DNA of 64,000 bases from CBDUEF01 sp018063485 (GCA_037045435.1 JBAOID010000019.1:1-64000); one strand, 5' to 3'; counted from the first letter of the stretch, positions 1-11,966 are shown. Numbers and translations: made by a program. The notes: a model not told the origin generated them from the letters alone.

Positions 1-1398
1 ATCGGTGCCTATCAGGTGACAACCGAAAAGGGCGCGGTGCTGACTTTCCTGGACACCCCCGGCCACGCGGCTTTTACCTCGATGCGCTCGCGCGGGGCTC
101 AGGTGACGGATATTGTGGTGCTGGTGGTGGCTGCCGATGATGCGGTGATGCCGCAGACCATTGAGGCGATTGCCCATGCCAAGGCCGCCAAGGTGCCGAT
201 GATTGTTGCCATCAACAAGATGGACAAGCACGGCGCGAATGCGACCAAGGTGCGGACCGATCTTTTGCAGCACGAAGTGGTTGTCGAAGCTATGTCGGGC
301 GATGTGCAGGACGTAGAGGTTTCAGCGAAATCCGGCATGGGTATTGATGCGCTGCTTGAAGCCATCGCTTTGCAGGCGGAAATCCTGGAATTGAAAGCCA
401 ACCCGAAGCGCGCAGCGCAGGGTGCGGTAATCGAGGCCAAGCTTGACGTTGGCCGCGGCCCGATTGCGACAGTGCTGTTGCAGAACGGTACGCTGCACAA
501 GGGCGACATCTTTGTTGTCGGTGAGCAGTGGGGCAAGGTGCGCGCCCTGATCAATGACAAGGGCGAGCGCATTGATCAGGCTGGGCCGTCGGTTCCGGTT
601 GAGGTTCTGGGCCTTTCCGGCACACCATCGGCCGGTGATACGCTGAACGTGGTGGAAACCGAGGCGCAGGCGCGTGAAATTGCCAGCTATCGCGAGAAGG
701 TTACCAAGGACAAGCGCGCCGCTCTGGGTGCCGCAACCACACTAGAGCAGCTTATGGCGAAAGCCAAAGCCGATCAGGATGTGGCCGAACTGCCGGTACT
801 GGTAAAGGCCGATGTGCAAGGTTCCGCCGAGGCCATTGTGCAGGCCTTGGAAAAGGTCGGCAACGACGAGGTGCGCGTGCGCGTGCTGTCCTATGGCGTG
901 GGCGCTATCACCGATACCGATGTGTCCCTGGCCGAGGCCAGCAAATGTCCGATCATCGGTTTCAACGTGCGCGCCAATGCGTCGGCGCGGACGTCGGCGC
1001 ATCAGAAGGGGGTCGAGATCCGCTATTACTCGATCATCTACGATCTGATCGACGATATCAAAGCTGCCGCTTCGGGTCTGTTGAAAGCCGAGATTCGTGA
1101 AACCTTCATTGGCTATGCCCAGATCAAGGAAGTGTTCAAGGTTACCGGTATTGGTCAGGTCGCGGGTTGTATCGTCACCGAAGGCGTCGCGCGACGTTCG
1201 GCTGGTGTGCGCCTGCTGCGCGATAACGTGGTGATCCATGAAGGCACGCTGAAAACGCTGAAACGCTACAAGGATGAAGTGAAAGAAGTCATCTCTGGTC
1301 AGGAATGCGGTATGGCGTTTGAGCGCTATGACGATATTCGCCAAGGCGATGTCATTGAAATCTTTGAGCGTGAAGAGATTCAGCGCAAGCTGGCATAA
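1..1398 (+). CDS. infB: Translation initiation factor IF-2, C-terminal part (5' end outside window)
   Basis: IF-2 is a GTPase that places fMet-tRNA on the 30S subunit and promotes subunit joining. The reading frame is open from base 1, so the gene begins upstream of the window. The first residues lie just before the G3 motif DTPGH (window residues ~18-22). G4 NKMDKHG follows near residue 72. Domain II, the central linker and the C-terminal fMet-tRNA-binding domain, ending EIFEREEIQRKLA, are all present without interruption. A strong hairpin terminator lies about 20 bases after the TAA stop. The first in-frame GTG at 16 is internal and not a real start. Identification is from direct recognition of the conserved IF-2 sequence. 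Confidence 0.97.
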   Translation: MGAYQVTTEKGAVLTFLDTPGHAAFTSMRSRGAQVTDIVVLVVAADDAVMPQTIEAIAHAKAAKVPMIVAINKMDKHGANATKVRTDLLQHEVVVEAMSGDVQDVEVSAKSGMGIDALLEAIALQAEILELKANPKRAAQGAVIEAKLDVGRGPIATVLLQNGTLHKGDIFVVGEQWGKVRALINDKGERIDQAGPSVPVEVLGLSGTPSAGDTLNVVETEAQAREIASYREKVTKDKRAALGAATTLEQLMAKAKADQDVAELPVLVKADVQGSAEAIVQALEKVGNDEVRVRVLSYGVGAITDTDVSLAEASKCPIIGFNVRANASARTSAHQKGVEIRYYSIIYDLIDDIKAAASGLLKAEIRETFIGYAQIKEVFKVTGIGQVAGCIVTEGVARRSAGVRLLRDNVVIHEGTLKTLKRYKDEVKEVISGQECGMAFERYDDIRQGDVIEIFEREEIQRKLA

Positions 1399-1419
1399 GG
1401 TCGGCACTCACGAAATGAC

Positions 1420-1446
1420 AAAGGCCGGGGGCAAACCCGGCCTTTT
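1420..1446 (+). terminator. Rho-independent terminator of infB
   Basis: The arm AAAGGCCGGG pairs with CCCGGCCTTT around a short GGCAAA-type loop, and the 3' arm runs into a TTTT tract. It lies 21 bases past the infB stop and faces the minus-strand small gene that follows, so it probably serves infB. Confidence 0.85.
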
Positions 1447-1467
1447 GTCTTGATTTGGCCTGCTGGA

Positions 1468-1611
1468 TCAAGCTGCGGCTTTTACCGCAGTCACCGGATA
1501 GCCGACAAAGGTCTTATCATCGACCTTGATCATGATCTTGCCATCGGCAAGCTGTCCAACCAAGAGCCCCTGAATCGAGACACAACTTCCAATAGTGATC
1601 GTCCGCAGCAT
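1468..1611 (-). CDS. Small conserved-looking protein of 47 aa, function unknown
   Basis: Reading the minus strand from an ATG at 1611 gives 47 codons and a TGA. The sequence starts MLRTITIGSC and contains VGQLADGKIMIKVDDKTFVGYPV, a pattern of alternating hydrophobic residues and turns that suggests a small beta-rich fold. A purine-rich ribosome-binding site (GGGGGA) sits five bases before the ATG. The gene lies between the infB terminator and the mutT-argJ group and is transcribed in the same direction as mutT, about 105 bases downstream of it. I do not recognise a named family. The good ribosome-binding site and clean coding pattern make a real gene more likely than chance. Confidence 0.6.
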   Translation of the reverse strand: MLRTITIGSCVSIQGLLVGQLADGKIMIKVDDKTFVGYPVTAVKAAA

Positions 1612-1716
1612 ACCAATCCCCCAATCGGTCTATTTGAAATCAATTTAGCGGTTGATTCGTTAAAAAACCACCACAATTTTGACACATTTGACCTTGTAAG
1701 GGGAAAATTGGGGATT

Positions 1717-2115
1717 TTACAACCAGTCGCGCAAAATCGGGATCAAGGGAAGGTCTGCGGGCGGCATCGGATAGTCTCTCAAGTGCTGAGGGCGCACCCA
1801 GGCAAGGGTCTGGCCTTCTTGTGCCACGGCAATCCCGTGCCAGCGGCGGCAGGCGAACAGCGGCATCAGCAGGTGGAAATCCTCATAGCTGTGGCTGGCG
1901 AAACTCAGCGGGGCAAGGCAGGATTGCCACGTATCAATGCCAAGCTCTTCTTTCAATTCACGGATCAGCGCAGCCTCCGGGGTTTCGCCCGGCTCCACCT
2001 TGCCGCCCGGAAACTCCCAAAGCCCGGCCAGTGATTTCCCAGGCGGACGCTGGGCCAAAAGCACCCGCCCTTCGACGTCAATCAAGGCAACTGCCGAAAC
2101 CAGCAGTGTTTTCAT
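1717..2115 (-). CDS. mutT: Nudix hydrolase, MutT-type 8-oxo-dGTP diphosphatase
   Basis: This 132-residue protein has a complete Nudix box at residues 38-60 (GX5E, then RELKEELGI), the site that binds Mg2+ and hydrolyses the diphosphate bond. The preceding LLAQRPPGKSLAGLWEFPGG is typical of MutT, which removes 8-oxo-dGTP from the nucleotide pool and prevents A:T to C:G transversions. Length matches the family (about 130 aa). The start ATG overlaps the argJ stop in an ATGA arrangement, so the two genes are translationally coupled, with argJ first. Other Nudix substrates cannot be excluded from sequence alone. Confidence 0.9.
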   Translation of the reverse strand: MKTLLVSAVALIDVEGRVLLAQRPPGKSLAGLWEFPGGKVEPGETPEAALIRELKEELGIDTWQSCLAPLSFASHSYEDFHLLMPLFACRRWHGIAVAQEGQTLAWVRPQHLRDYPMPPADLPLIPILRDWL

Positions 2116-3458
2116 GATCGGTAATCAGCGTTGATTTCGATATAGCGATTGGTCAGATCGCAGGTCCAGACGGTATGGGCGGCGCGACCAAGCCCCAGAT
2201 CGACGCGGATCAGAAGCTCGGGGTTTTTCATATAGGCGGCGCAAGCGTCTTCGCTGAATTTCGGGCTGCGCCAACCCTTTTCGGCTACCAGATTCTCACC
2301 AAAATGAATGGTCAGACGGTCGCGGTCGGCCTCGGCACCTGATTTTCCAATCGCCATAACGATGCGGCCCCAATTCGGATCTTCGCCGGCCAAAGCCGTT
2401 TTTACCAGCGGCGAATTGGCGATAGACAGGGCGACTTTCTGGGCATCCTGGCCGTCTCTAGCCCCTGACACCCGCACTTCGACGAATTTCGTTGCCCCTT
2501 CGCCATCGCGCACCACCTGATGCGCAAGGTTCAGCATCACCGAACGCAGCGCCGCTTCAAATGCCTTCAGCACCGCCCCACGAGGCTGTTCGGCGGCGGA
2601 TTTGCCGGTGGCCGCAACCAGCAGCGTATCCGAGGTCGAGGTGTCACTATCCACCGTAATCGCGTTGAAGGTGTTGCCGACATGGCGCGAGACCATTTTT
2701 TGCAACGCCTTGGCGGGGAGTTTGGCATCGGTGAAGATATAGACCAGCATCGTGGCCATATCCGGCGCGATCATCCCCGAGCCCTTGGCGATGCCAGCAA
2801 TCTGGATCAAACCGCCCTCGCCCTGCACGGTGGCTTCGGCACCTTTAGGGAAAGTGTCGGTGGTCATCATGGCCTCGGCGGCCATTTCAATGCCATCTTC
2901 GCTTAGATCAGCCAGCAGCGCCGGGATTTGCGCCGTGATCTTTCCATAGGGCAGCGGCTCGCCAATCACCCCGGTCGAGGACGAAAACACCCGGCTGGCG
3001 GGAAGGCCCAAAGCCGTCGCCACGCCAGAGGTGACGGCGGCAACGGCCTTGTCACCAACTTTGCCGGTAAAGGCGTTCGAATTGCCCGAATTCACGATGA
3101 TGGCCGCTCCGGCACCCGAAGGCACCTTTAGGGCCAGTTTTTCCTGACAATCGCGCACGCAGCCCGACCGGGTTGACGATTTTGTAAATGCACCGGCCAA
3201 TGTGGTGCCGGGCGCAAGCCGGATCAGCATCACATCCTTGCGGTTTTGATAGCGCACTCCGGCTTCAACCGCTGCGAACTCTACCCCGGCGATGGGTTGC
3301 AGGTTGGGAAAGGCGGCAGGGGCAAGCGGCGAGACGGGTTTGGTGGCCTTGCGCACGGCCTCGGCAACATTGGCAACGGTGTCACCAATATCCGCCCGAA
3401 CCGACTTCAGCTTTTTCTTCAAAGCCTTTGCTTTGGCCTTCCAATCCGTCTTTGCCAT
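2112..3458 (-). CDS. argJ: Bifunctional glutamate N-acetyltransferase / amino-acid acetyltransferase ArgJ
   Basis: ArgJ recycles the acetyl group from N-acetylornithine onto glutamate and can also make N-acetylglutamate from acetyl-CoA, in the arginine pathway. The precursor cleaves itself before a conserved threonine, seen here as T236 in the motif MATMLVYIF, giving alpha and beta chains. Substrate-binding segments such as IVNSGNSNAFTG (121-132) and GEDPNWGRIVMAIG are intact. The first ~45 residues form a lysine- and alanine-rich extension ahead of the usual start of the family, and I believe similar extensions occur in Rhodobacterales. The gene ends in an ATGA overlap with mutT and lies 18 bases after the upstream parvulin gene. 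Confidence 0.95.
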   Translation of the reverse strand: MAKTDWKAKAKALKKKLKSVRADIGDTVANVAEAVRKATKPVSPLAPAAFPNLQPIAGVEFAAVEAGVRYQNRKDVMLIRLAPGTTLAGAFTKSSTRSGCVRDCQEKLALKVPSGAGAAIIVNSGNSNAFTGKVGDKAVAAVTSGVATALGLPASRVFSSSTGVIGEPLPYGKITAQIPALLADLSEDGIEMAAEAMMTTDTFPKGAEATVQGEGGLIQIAGIAKGSGMIAPDMATMLVYIFTDAKLPAKALQKMVSRHVGNTFNAITVDSDTSTSDTLLVAATGKSAAEQPRGAVLKAFEAALRSVMLNLAHQVVRDGEGATKFVEVRVSGARDGQDAQKVALSIANSPLVKTALAGEDPNWGRIVMAIGKSGAEADRDRLTIHFGENLVAEKGWRSPKFSEDACAAYMKNPELLIRVDLGLGRAAHTVWTCDLTNRYIEINADYRS

Positions 3459-3476
3459 CTTGTCCCCCAGCGGTGT

Positions 3477-4328
3477 TCAGTTGTCGATCAGAGTAGTGTC
3501 GGCCAGCAGCGCCGGGTCAATCCCCTCGCCGGGTTTTTCGATCTTTCCGGCAGCCGTCAACGCTTTGACATGCTCTTCGATGGCCTTTTGTTCGATTTCC
3601 TGGGCCAATTCTTCGCGAACATCATCCAAGGCCGGTGCGGCTTTGCTGCGGGTGTCCTTCAGCAAAATGAGGTGCCAGCCGAAATCGGTCTTCACGGGGC
3701 CGTAAACCTTGCCCTTTTCGGCGGCCAGAATGGCATCCTCAAAGGGTTTCACCATCATCCCCTTTGCGAACCACCCCAAATCGCCCCCATTCGCGCCCGA
3801 ACCGGTATCGCTCGAATTGGTCTTGGCCAGTGCAGCAAAATCCGCGCCGCCTTCCAGTTGCTTCTTCAGATCGTTGGCCTTTTCTTCGCTATCAACCAGA
3901 ATATGTGCGGCGGAATATTCAGTCTCAGGCTCTAACGCCGCATATTTCGCGTCATAGGCGGCTTGCAGCGCCTCATCGGTGACGGCGGTCTTGATAAAGG
4001 CCTGCAGGGCCACGTTGGACAAATACCCACGACGATCGTTTTCCAGCGACAGCGTATCTTTGCGTGTCACTTTGTTTTCCAGCGACTGTTCCAACAGAGT
4101 TTGCTGCACCAGTTGGTCCAGGACGCCCTTGAACAACACCTCCGGCGGCAGGGATTTATACTGCTCAGGCAGGCTCTCGCGCAGGGCGACCATATGGCCC
4201 AAGGTGATCACAGTGCCGTTTACGGTGGCGACCACAGTATCGGCCGTTGGCTTGTCCTGGGCATATACTGGCAGGGCAAGGGTGGCCGCCAGCGCCAATC
4301 CTGCGAAAAAACGCATCTGTTTTGCCAT
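3477..4328 (-). CDS. Periplasmic parvulin-type peptidyl-prolyl cis-trans isomerase
   Basis: This 283-residue protein starts with a signal peptide (MAKQMRFFAGLALAATLALP, cleavage after VYA) and so acts in the periplasm. An N-terminal SurA/PrsA-like chaperone region is followed by a parvulin rotamase domain at about residues 137-230, recognised by AAHILVDSEEKA, GGDLGWFAKGMMVKPFE and the end motif FGWHLILL. It would assist folding of exported and outer-membrane proteins. It is the first gene of the minus-strand group parvulin-argJ-mutT and is divergent from secA, which fits a shared theme of export. It is too short and single-domained to be a standard SurA. Confidence 0.88.
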   Translation of the reverse strand: MAKQMRFFAGLALAATLALPVYAQDKPTADTVVATVNGTVITLGHMVALRESLPEQYKSLPPEVLFKGVLDQLVQQTLLEQSLENKVTRKDTLSLENDRRGYLSNVALQAFIKTAVTDEALQAAYDAKYAALEPETEYSAAHILVDSEEKANDLKKQLEGGADFAALAKTNSSDTGSGANGGDLGWFAKGMMVKPFEDAILAAEKGKVYGPVKTDFGWHLILLKDTRSKAAPALDDVREELAQEIEQKAIEEHVKALTAAGKIEKPGEGIDPALLADTTLIDN

Positions 4329-4512
4329 CTCACACTCTCCTGATCGTGTCGCGACGCCGCGCGACGTTGACTAAGTCAGTCCATCCCCTTACATCGCAAC
4401 GGTCGCGTGTGACGGGTCTGCCCGGCCTTCAACGCCCTTCTATGGAAGGGAATGGTAACGGGCAAGCCAATGCCTCGCACGATTTTGTCAATAACGACCA
4501 GGCGGAGAAAAC

Positions 4513-7218
<2,706 letters not shown>

Positions 7219-7237
7219 GGCGGCTGAACTCAACCTT

Positions 7238-7264
7238 GAAGGGGCCGGTTTTTCTGGCCCCTTC
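7238..7264 (+). terminator. Hairpin after secA, probable terminator
   Basis: A perfect nine-base stem GAAGGGGCC/GGCCCCTTC with a T-rich nine-base loop lies 20 bases past the secA stop. There is no long T tract after it, so termination may be partial. Confidence 0.6.
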
Positions 7265-7412
7265 CTGATGATTGGCGCCATTTCGCTGATTGGTCCAAGG
7301 GCAAAGCTCTCGCTGCCCCAACAAAGCTGACAACATACCTTAATCCTGCCACGCGCCCGCCGCGTTTGGTGGGCATCTTCTCGCGATCAGGAATCCTCTG
7401 AAGGGGGCCAAG

Positions 7413-8420
7413 ATGGACGTGAAGAAACCGGATATCAAACGCAGGGCCGCGCGCGGAGTGGCGGTTTTGGCGGTTGCTTTGGCGGCCGGCCATTTGGTGC
7501 AGACCATGTCAAGATCCGATCGGATAGCGGCGCAAGACACAGATCTTGCGCAGACCAAAGCCATTCCCACGGAAATCGTACCACTTGCAGCGGGGGCAAC
7601 TGATCCAACTGCTGCAATAGCGCCAGAGGCCGCAACGCCGATGCCCGCAGCGGGTGTGACACCGGAAGCGATTGTCTCAACGGATCCACAAAATGCACCC
7701 GATCCCTTGCCGCAGATGAGTGAGCAGACCCAGGCCGTCGAAGCGGTGGCCTGCCCGATCTCCCTTGATGCCTTTGCTGGCTCTGCCGCGATGATTTCGC
7801 TGACCCTTTCGGCACCCTGCCGGGCCAATGAGCGGGTTGTGCTGCGTCATGCAGGCCTTGCAGTGACCGAACTGACGACGGCAAGCGGCTCGTTGTTTGC
7901 CGCTGTTCCTGCGCTGGACAAGGCCGGTGAGGTTGAAATTCTCTTTGCCGATGGCACAACCGTTTCCGCCAGCAGCCCGGTCCCGGAGCTGGCAGCAATC
8001 CGTCGCTTTGGTGTGCAATGGCAGGCAGATGACGCGTTTCAGATTCATGCCTATGAGAACGGCGCGGAATTTGGCCAACCGGGTGATGTTTCTGCCGCCA
8101 ACCCGCACCTACCTGTCCCCGGTGCCGCGTCCTCGGGGGGGTTCTTGACAGTGTTGGGCAACCCCGAAGCTGCCGAGCCCCTGCTGGCAGAAATCTATAC
8201 CTATCCCAGCGAGGCCACAAAACCTGCGGATGTCACCATCGAAGCGGCTGTGACGCCGAAAACTTGTGGGCGCGAATTGTTGGGTGATACGCTTTCCAGC
8301 AATGCTGGCGAGGCTGTTGTGACCGATCTGACGCTTGCCATGCCCGATTGCACGGCAATTGGTGATTATCTGGTGTTGAAGAATCTTGCGCCTGACTTAA
8401 AGATCACCGCTGCAAACTAA
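7413..8420 (+). CDS. Membrane-anchored protein of unknown function, 335 aa
   Basis: The protein starts with basic residues and one hydrophobic segment (RGVAVLAVALAAGHLVQTM, ~residues 13-32), which is either an uncleaved signal anchor or a signal peptide. About 90 residues rich in Ala, Pro and Thr follow, then a periplasmic region containing two cysteines that could form disulfides. I do not recognise a catalytic motif. A clear ribosome-binding site (AAGGGGG) precedes the ATG. The next gene, an exported OmpA-type protein, starts 17 bases downstream, so the two form an operon and may act together in the envelope. Function is not assigned. Confidence 0.85.
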   Translation: MDVKKPDIKRRAARGVAVLAVALAAGHLVQTMSRSDRIAAQDTDLAQTKAIPTEIVPLAAGATDPTAAIAPEAATPMPAAGVTPEAIVSTDPQNAPDPLPQMSEQTQAVEAVACPISLDAFAGSAAMISLTLSAPCRANERVVLRHAGLAVTELTTASGSLFAAVPALDKAGEVEILFADGTTVSASSPVPELAAIRRFGVQWQADDAFQIHAYENGAEFGQPGDVSAANPHLPVPGAASSGGFLTVLGNPEAAEPLLAEIYTYPSEATKPADVTIEAAVTPKTCGRELLGDTLSSNAGEAVVTDLTLAMPDCTAIGDYLVLKNLAPDLKITAAN

Positions 8421-8437
8421 GGTCAGGCGGTTTCTCC

Positions 8438-9949
8438 ATGCGATTGAGAACGTGGTGCGCGGCGGTTATCGCCGCGCTTCTAGTTCCCTCGGCTCTTGCG
8501 GCACAGGATGTGACGCTGACCTCACGCGATGGGGCGCTGGCGCTATCGGGTACGCTGCAAAGCTATGATGGTGAATACTACCGGCTGGACAGCCAGTATG
8601 GCCTTTTGACGATCGACGCTTTGGGCGTGATCTGTGATGGCCCGGCCTGCCCTGATCTTACAGCGCCGAAATCTGTCGTGCGTTTTGTGGGCGAGGCGGG
8701 GGTTGGTGAGGCGCTGTTGCCGCCACTTTTTCGTGCTTTTGCCCATAGCCGGGGGCTTGCCTATGCTGAGCCAACCGCACCGGGCGCGCCCGCCGTGTTG
8801 CGCGACCCGTTGACGGATAAGGTGCTGGCCGAGTTTTCCTTTGCCCCGGCCGCTGCTGACGAGGCGCGAGCGGCTGCCAAATCCGGACGCGCCGAGTTGA
8901 TCCTCTCGGGCATCACCGAGCCGGGTTTTGGCAACCGGACCGTAGCACTTGATGCACTGATCCCAATTATGGCGCATGACAATCCGATGCCCGCGGTTTC
9001 CACCATCGAGCTTGCGCGCGCGTTGTCGGGCGAGGTCACGAATTGGGCGCAAATCGGGGGGCCGGATATGCCCTTGATTCTGCATGGTTTGGAGCAAGAC
9101 GCCGATCTGCAACGTGCCCTGTCGGCGCGGTTGGGGCGCAAGATTGCGGCCAGCGTGACCCATCCGGATTTGGCCAGCCTTGCGCAGGCGGTGGCTGCTG
9201 ACCCTTTCGCGCTGGCGGTTACCGGGCGTGCGGCCGCGGCAGATGCCCGCGTTCTGCCTTTGACCGATAGCTGCGGCTTTCCACTGTTGCCCACCCCTTT
9301 GGCGATCAAGGCCGAGGATTACCCGCTGACTCTGCCAGTCTATCTGCTGATCCCACCGCGCCGTCTGCCGTTGGCCGCGCGCGAATTTCTGGAATTTCTG
9401 ACTCTGCCCGAGGCGCAAGCCGCCATTGCGCAAGCAGGCTATATCAACCGGCACCCGGAACGCCAGCCGATGACCGCCGACGGGTTGCGGCTGATCAACG
9501 CCATTCAGGGTGCCGGCGAGGAAACCACGCTGGCCGATCTGAAGCGGTTGGTTGATGTGATGGCGGGGGCGGATCGGTTGTCGCTGACGTTTAGATTTCA
9601 AGATGGCACCTCGGCACTGGATGCCTCCAGCCGCCAGAACCTGAGTGATCTGGCACAATTGCTTGAGGCGGATCAGTTCAAGGGTGAGGCATTGATTCTG
9701 GCCGGGTTCTCAGACGGTTCAGGCTCGGCTATGGCAAATCTTGATCTGTCCATCGAACGGGCGGCAATTATCCTGGCTGCGCTGAAAGATGCGGCCCCCA
9801 GCCTTGCTGAGGATCAATTGCCGCGTGTGGTCGGCTTTGGCGAGGCGTTGCCGATGGCCTGTGATCAAACTGCCGCCGGGAGGCGTTTGAATCGGCGGGT
9901 CGAGATTTGGCTGAAGCCGGGTTTTGTCAAAGATAGCCCTGTGCCTTGA
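8438..9949 (+). CDS. Exported phosphate-binding-like / OmpA fusion protein
   Basis: This 503-residue protein has a Sec signal peptide (MRLRTWCAAVIAALLVPSAL, cleaved after ALA). Residues ~60-330 resemble a PstS-type periplasmic binding protein: sequence such as IELARALSGEVTNWAQIGGPD is characteristic of that fold. The C-terminal ~120 residues form an OmpA-type peptidoglycan-binding domain, with the key segment NLDLSIERAAIILAALKD and a closing RRVEIWLKP. The fusion suggests a wall-tethered binding protein. No ABC permease lies nearby, so it need not be a transporter subunit. It ends 23 bases inside the convergent radC gene. Confidence 0.82.
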   Translation: MRLRTWCAAVIAALLVPSALAAQDVTLTSRDGALALSGTLQSYDGEYYRLDSQYGLLTIDALGVICDGPACPDLTAPKSVVRFVGEAGVGEALLPPLFRAFAHSRGLAYAEPTAPGAPAVLRDPLTDKVLAEFSFAPAAADEARAAAKSGRAELILSGITEPGFGNRTVALDALIPIMAHDNPMPAVSTIELARALSGEVTNWAQIGGPDMPLILHGLEQDADLQRALSARLGRKIAASVTHPDLASLAQAVAADPFALAVTGRAAAADARVLPLTDSCGFPLLPTPLAIKAEDYPLTLPVYLLIPPRRLPLAAREFLEFLTLPEAQAAIAQAGYINRHPERQPMTADGLRLINAIQGAGEETTLADLKRLVDVMAGADRLSLTFRFQDGTSALDASSRQNLSDLAQLLEADQFKGEALILAGFSDGSGSAMANLDLSIERAAIILAALKDAAPSLAEDQLPRVVGFGEALPMACDQTAAGRRLNRRVEIWLKPGFVKDSPVP

Positions 9950-10685
9950 ACGAGAGTTCGCGCGACCTTCCAATGATCAGATGATCATGCAGCACCAGCC
10001 CCAACACTTGCGCGGCATCCTGCACCTGAAGTGTCATCGAGATATCGGATTCCGAAGGCGTGGGATCGCCGGATGGATGATTATGCACCAGAATCAACGC
10101 ACTGGCATTCAACTCCAGCGCGCGTTTGACCACCTCACGCGGATAGACCGGCACATGATCGACGGTGCCTTTCGCTTGTTCCTCATCCGCGATCAGCACA
10201 TTCTTGCGGTCCAGAAACAGGATGCGGAATTGCTCGGTTTCCCGATGCGCCATGGCGGTGTGGCAGTAATCAAGCAAGGCATCCCATGAGGACAGAATCG
10301 GGCGGTTCATTACCTTGGCGCGCATAAGCCGCTGTGCCGAAGCCTCGATCAGCTTCAATTCCAGCACAACCGCCTCACCCACGCCTTTGATCAGCATCAG
10401 CCGGGCGGGTGAGGCCGAGATCACGCGGTTGAAATCGCCAAAAGTGTCCAACAGCAGCCGTGCCAGTGGCTTTACATCCAGCCGGGGGATGGCGCGAAAC
10501 AGCACCAGCTCCAGCAGTTCATAATCCGGCATCGCCTGTGCGCCACCGTCCAGAAAGCGGGTGCGCAGACGTTTGCGGTGGTCGGCGATATAGGATGGCA
10601 GCCTGCCGGACAGCGCCTCGCCCACCGCTTCATCGGGTTCGAACAAGGGAAGCGGGGCTTCGTGAAAGGCGCGGCTTTGGGTCAT
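9927..10685 (-). CDS. radC: RadC family JAMM-type protein
   Basis: This 252-residue protein has an N-terminal helix-hairpin-helix region (LIKGVGEA, ~98-105) and a C-terminal JAB/MPN domain. The metal-binding motif is HNHPSGDPTPSESD at residues 201-214, with both histidines and the final aspartate present. RadC was once assigned to DNA repair, but its biochemical role is unresolved. The family is widely conserved and often found with mobile DNA, although here it sits among core genes. The start follows the expected family start closely. It overlaps the 3' end of the convergent OmpA-fusion gene by 23 bases. Confidence 0.93.
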   Translation of the reverse strand: MTQSRAFHEAPLPLFEPDEAVGEALSGRLPSYIADHRKRLRTRFLDGGAQAMPDYELLELVLFRAIPRLDVKPLARLLLDTFGDFNRVISASPARLMLIKGVGEAVVLELKLIEASAQRLMRAKVMNRPILSSWDALLDYCHTAMAHRETEQFRILFLDRKNVLIADEEQAKGTVDHVPVYPREVVKRALELNASALILVHNHPSGDPTPSESDISMTLQVQDAAQVLGLVLHDHLIIGRSRELSFKAQGYL

Positions 10686-10727
10686 GCCCGCAGTCTGCGC
10701 CCGGCTTGGTGAAAATTCGGTTAATGC

Positions 10728-11966
10728 CTATGCCAACAGCGCCAGCAGGGCCAGCGAGGGCTCACCGGTTACGGGCAGGCCGCGTGCGCGTTGAAATGCT
10801 TCAATCGCGGCCTTGGTCTTGCCTCCGATCACGCCATCCGAGCCGCCGGTGTCATACCCTGCTGCCGTCAGCCGCTGCTGCAATTTCTGACGGTCTGCAA
10901 TCGTCATCCCGCTGGCATCTGGCGGGAAGGCGCCACGCACTTTGCCACCGCCAAGCAAGCGGTCAGACAGGTGGCCCACGCCGATCACATAGCTTTCAGC
11001 GTTATTATAGCGGGTGATGACCGTGAAGTTGCGAAACACCATGAAGGCCGGGCCATTGGCTCCGGCTGGCAACAGGATGGAGCCTGCACCGTGGTTCGGC
11101 ACCGGCCTGCCATTTACATCGCGCACGCCCTGCGCGGCCCAATCCTCGGTGCTGCGGCTGGTGCCGCGCCCGGCTTGCGCAGTGTTGAAGCCCGCGGGCA
11201 GCACCACTTCCACGCCCCAGGGCTGCCCCTGAACCCATCCCGATTTGCGCAGATAGGCTGCCGTTGAGGCCAGAGCATCGGTTGGATCATCAGACCAGAT
11301 GTCGCGTCGACCGTCTCCCCGGAAATCCACGGCAAAACCAAGGTATGAGGTGGGAATGAACTGCGTATGCCCCATGGCCCCGGCCCAGCTTCCCGTCATC
11401 CCCTGCGCGGTTACGTCGCCGTTTTGCAGGATTTTCAGCGCCGCAACCAATTGCTGTTCAAAGAACGCCCCGCGTCGCCCCTCATAGGCCAGCGTCGACA
11501 GCGCCGAGATTACTGGCACATTACCGCGCCTTGTGCCGTAGAAACTCTCAAGCCCCCAGATTGCCGCCACAATCTGCGGTTCAACCCCATATCGTGCCTC
11601 AATCTCGCGCAGCAACCCGCCGTATTTCTGCATCATCGAACGGCCCAGCGACACCCGTTCATCCGAGGCGGCTATGGCAAGGTAATCTTCGATCGAGCGG
11701 GTGAATTCGGTCTGGTTGCGGTCGCGCTCGATTACGCCGGGCAGAAAACCGGCGCTGCGAAAGGCGCTGTCATAGGTTTGCGAGGAAATACCGCTTGCCA
11801 AGGCGCGGGTGCGAAAACCAGCCACCCAAGCATCATAACCCGCATCGGGAACCGAGCGCAAAACCGGATCCGATGCCGCCGGGCGCGACAGCGTACCCCC
11901 ACCCACACAGGCCGACAACAGCGCCGTCATTGCGCCCAAAGAAACTACGCGCCGCGATATCTGCAT
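10728..11966 (-). CDS. MltB-family lytic murein transglycosylase, lipoprotein
   Basis: The enzyme cleaves the glycan backbone of peptidoglycan with formation of 1,6-anhydromuramic ends. I chose the ATG at 11966 over a longer frame because it follows the ribosome-binding site AAGGGTGG and directly starts a lipoprotein signal (MQISRRVVSLG..LLSAC, lipid-modified cysteine at ~20). The catalytic glutamate lies in the segment AAIWGLESFYGTRRGN. AMGHTQFIPTSYLGFAVD is the second family signature. The last ~60 residues form a PG_binding_1 domain (LQQRLTAAGYDTGGSDGVIG). Length is 412 aa. Confidence 0.93.
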   Translation of the reverse strand: MQISRRVVSLGAMTALLSACVGGGTLSRPAASDPVLRSVPDAGYDAWVAGFRTRALASGISSQTYDSAFRSAGFLPGVIERDRNQTEFTRSIEDYLAIAASDERVSLGRSMMQKYGGLLREIEARYGVEPQIVAAIWGLESFYGTRRGNVPVISALSTLAYEGRRGAFFEQQLVAALKILQNGDVTAQGMTGSWAGAMGHTQFIPTSYLGFAVDFRGDGRRDIWSDDPTDALASTAAYLRKSGWVQGQPWGVEVVLPAGFNTAQAGRGTSRSTEDWAAQGVRDVNGRPVPNHGAGSILLPAGANGPAFMVFRNFTVITRYNNAESYVIGVGHLSDRLLGGGKVRGAFPPDASGMTIADRQKLQQRLTAAGYDTGGSDGVIGGKTKAAIEAFQRARGLPVTGEPSLALLALLA

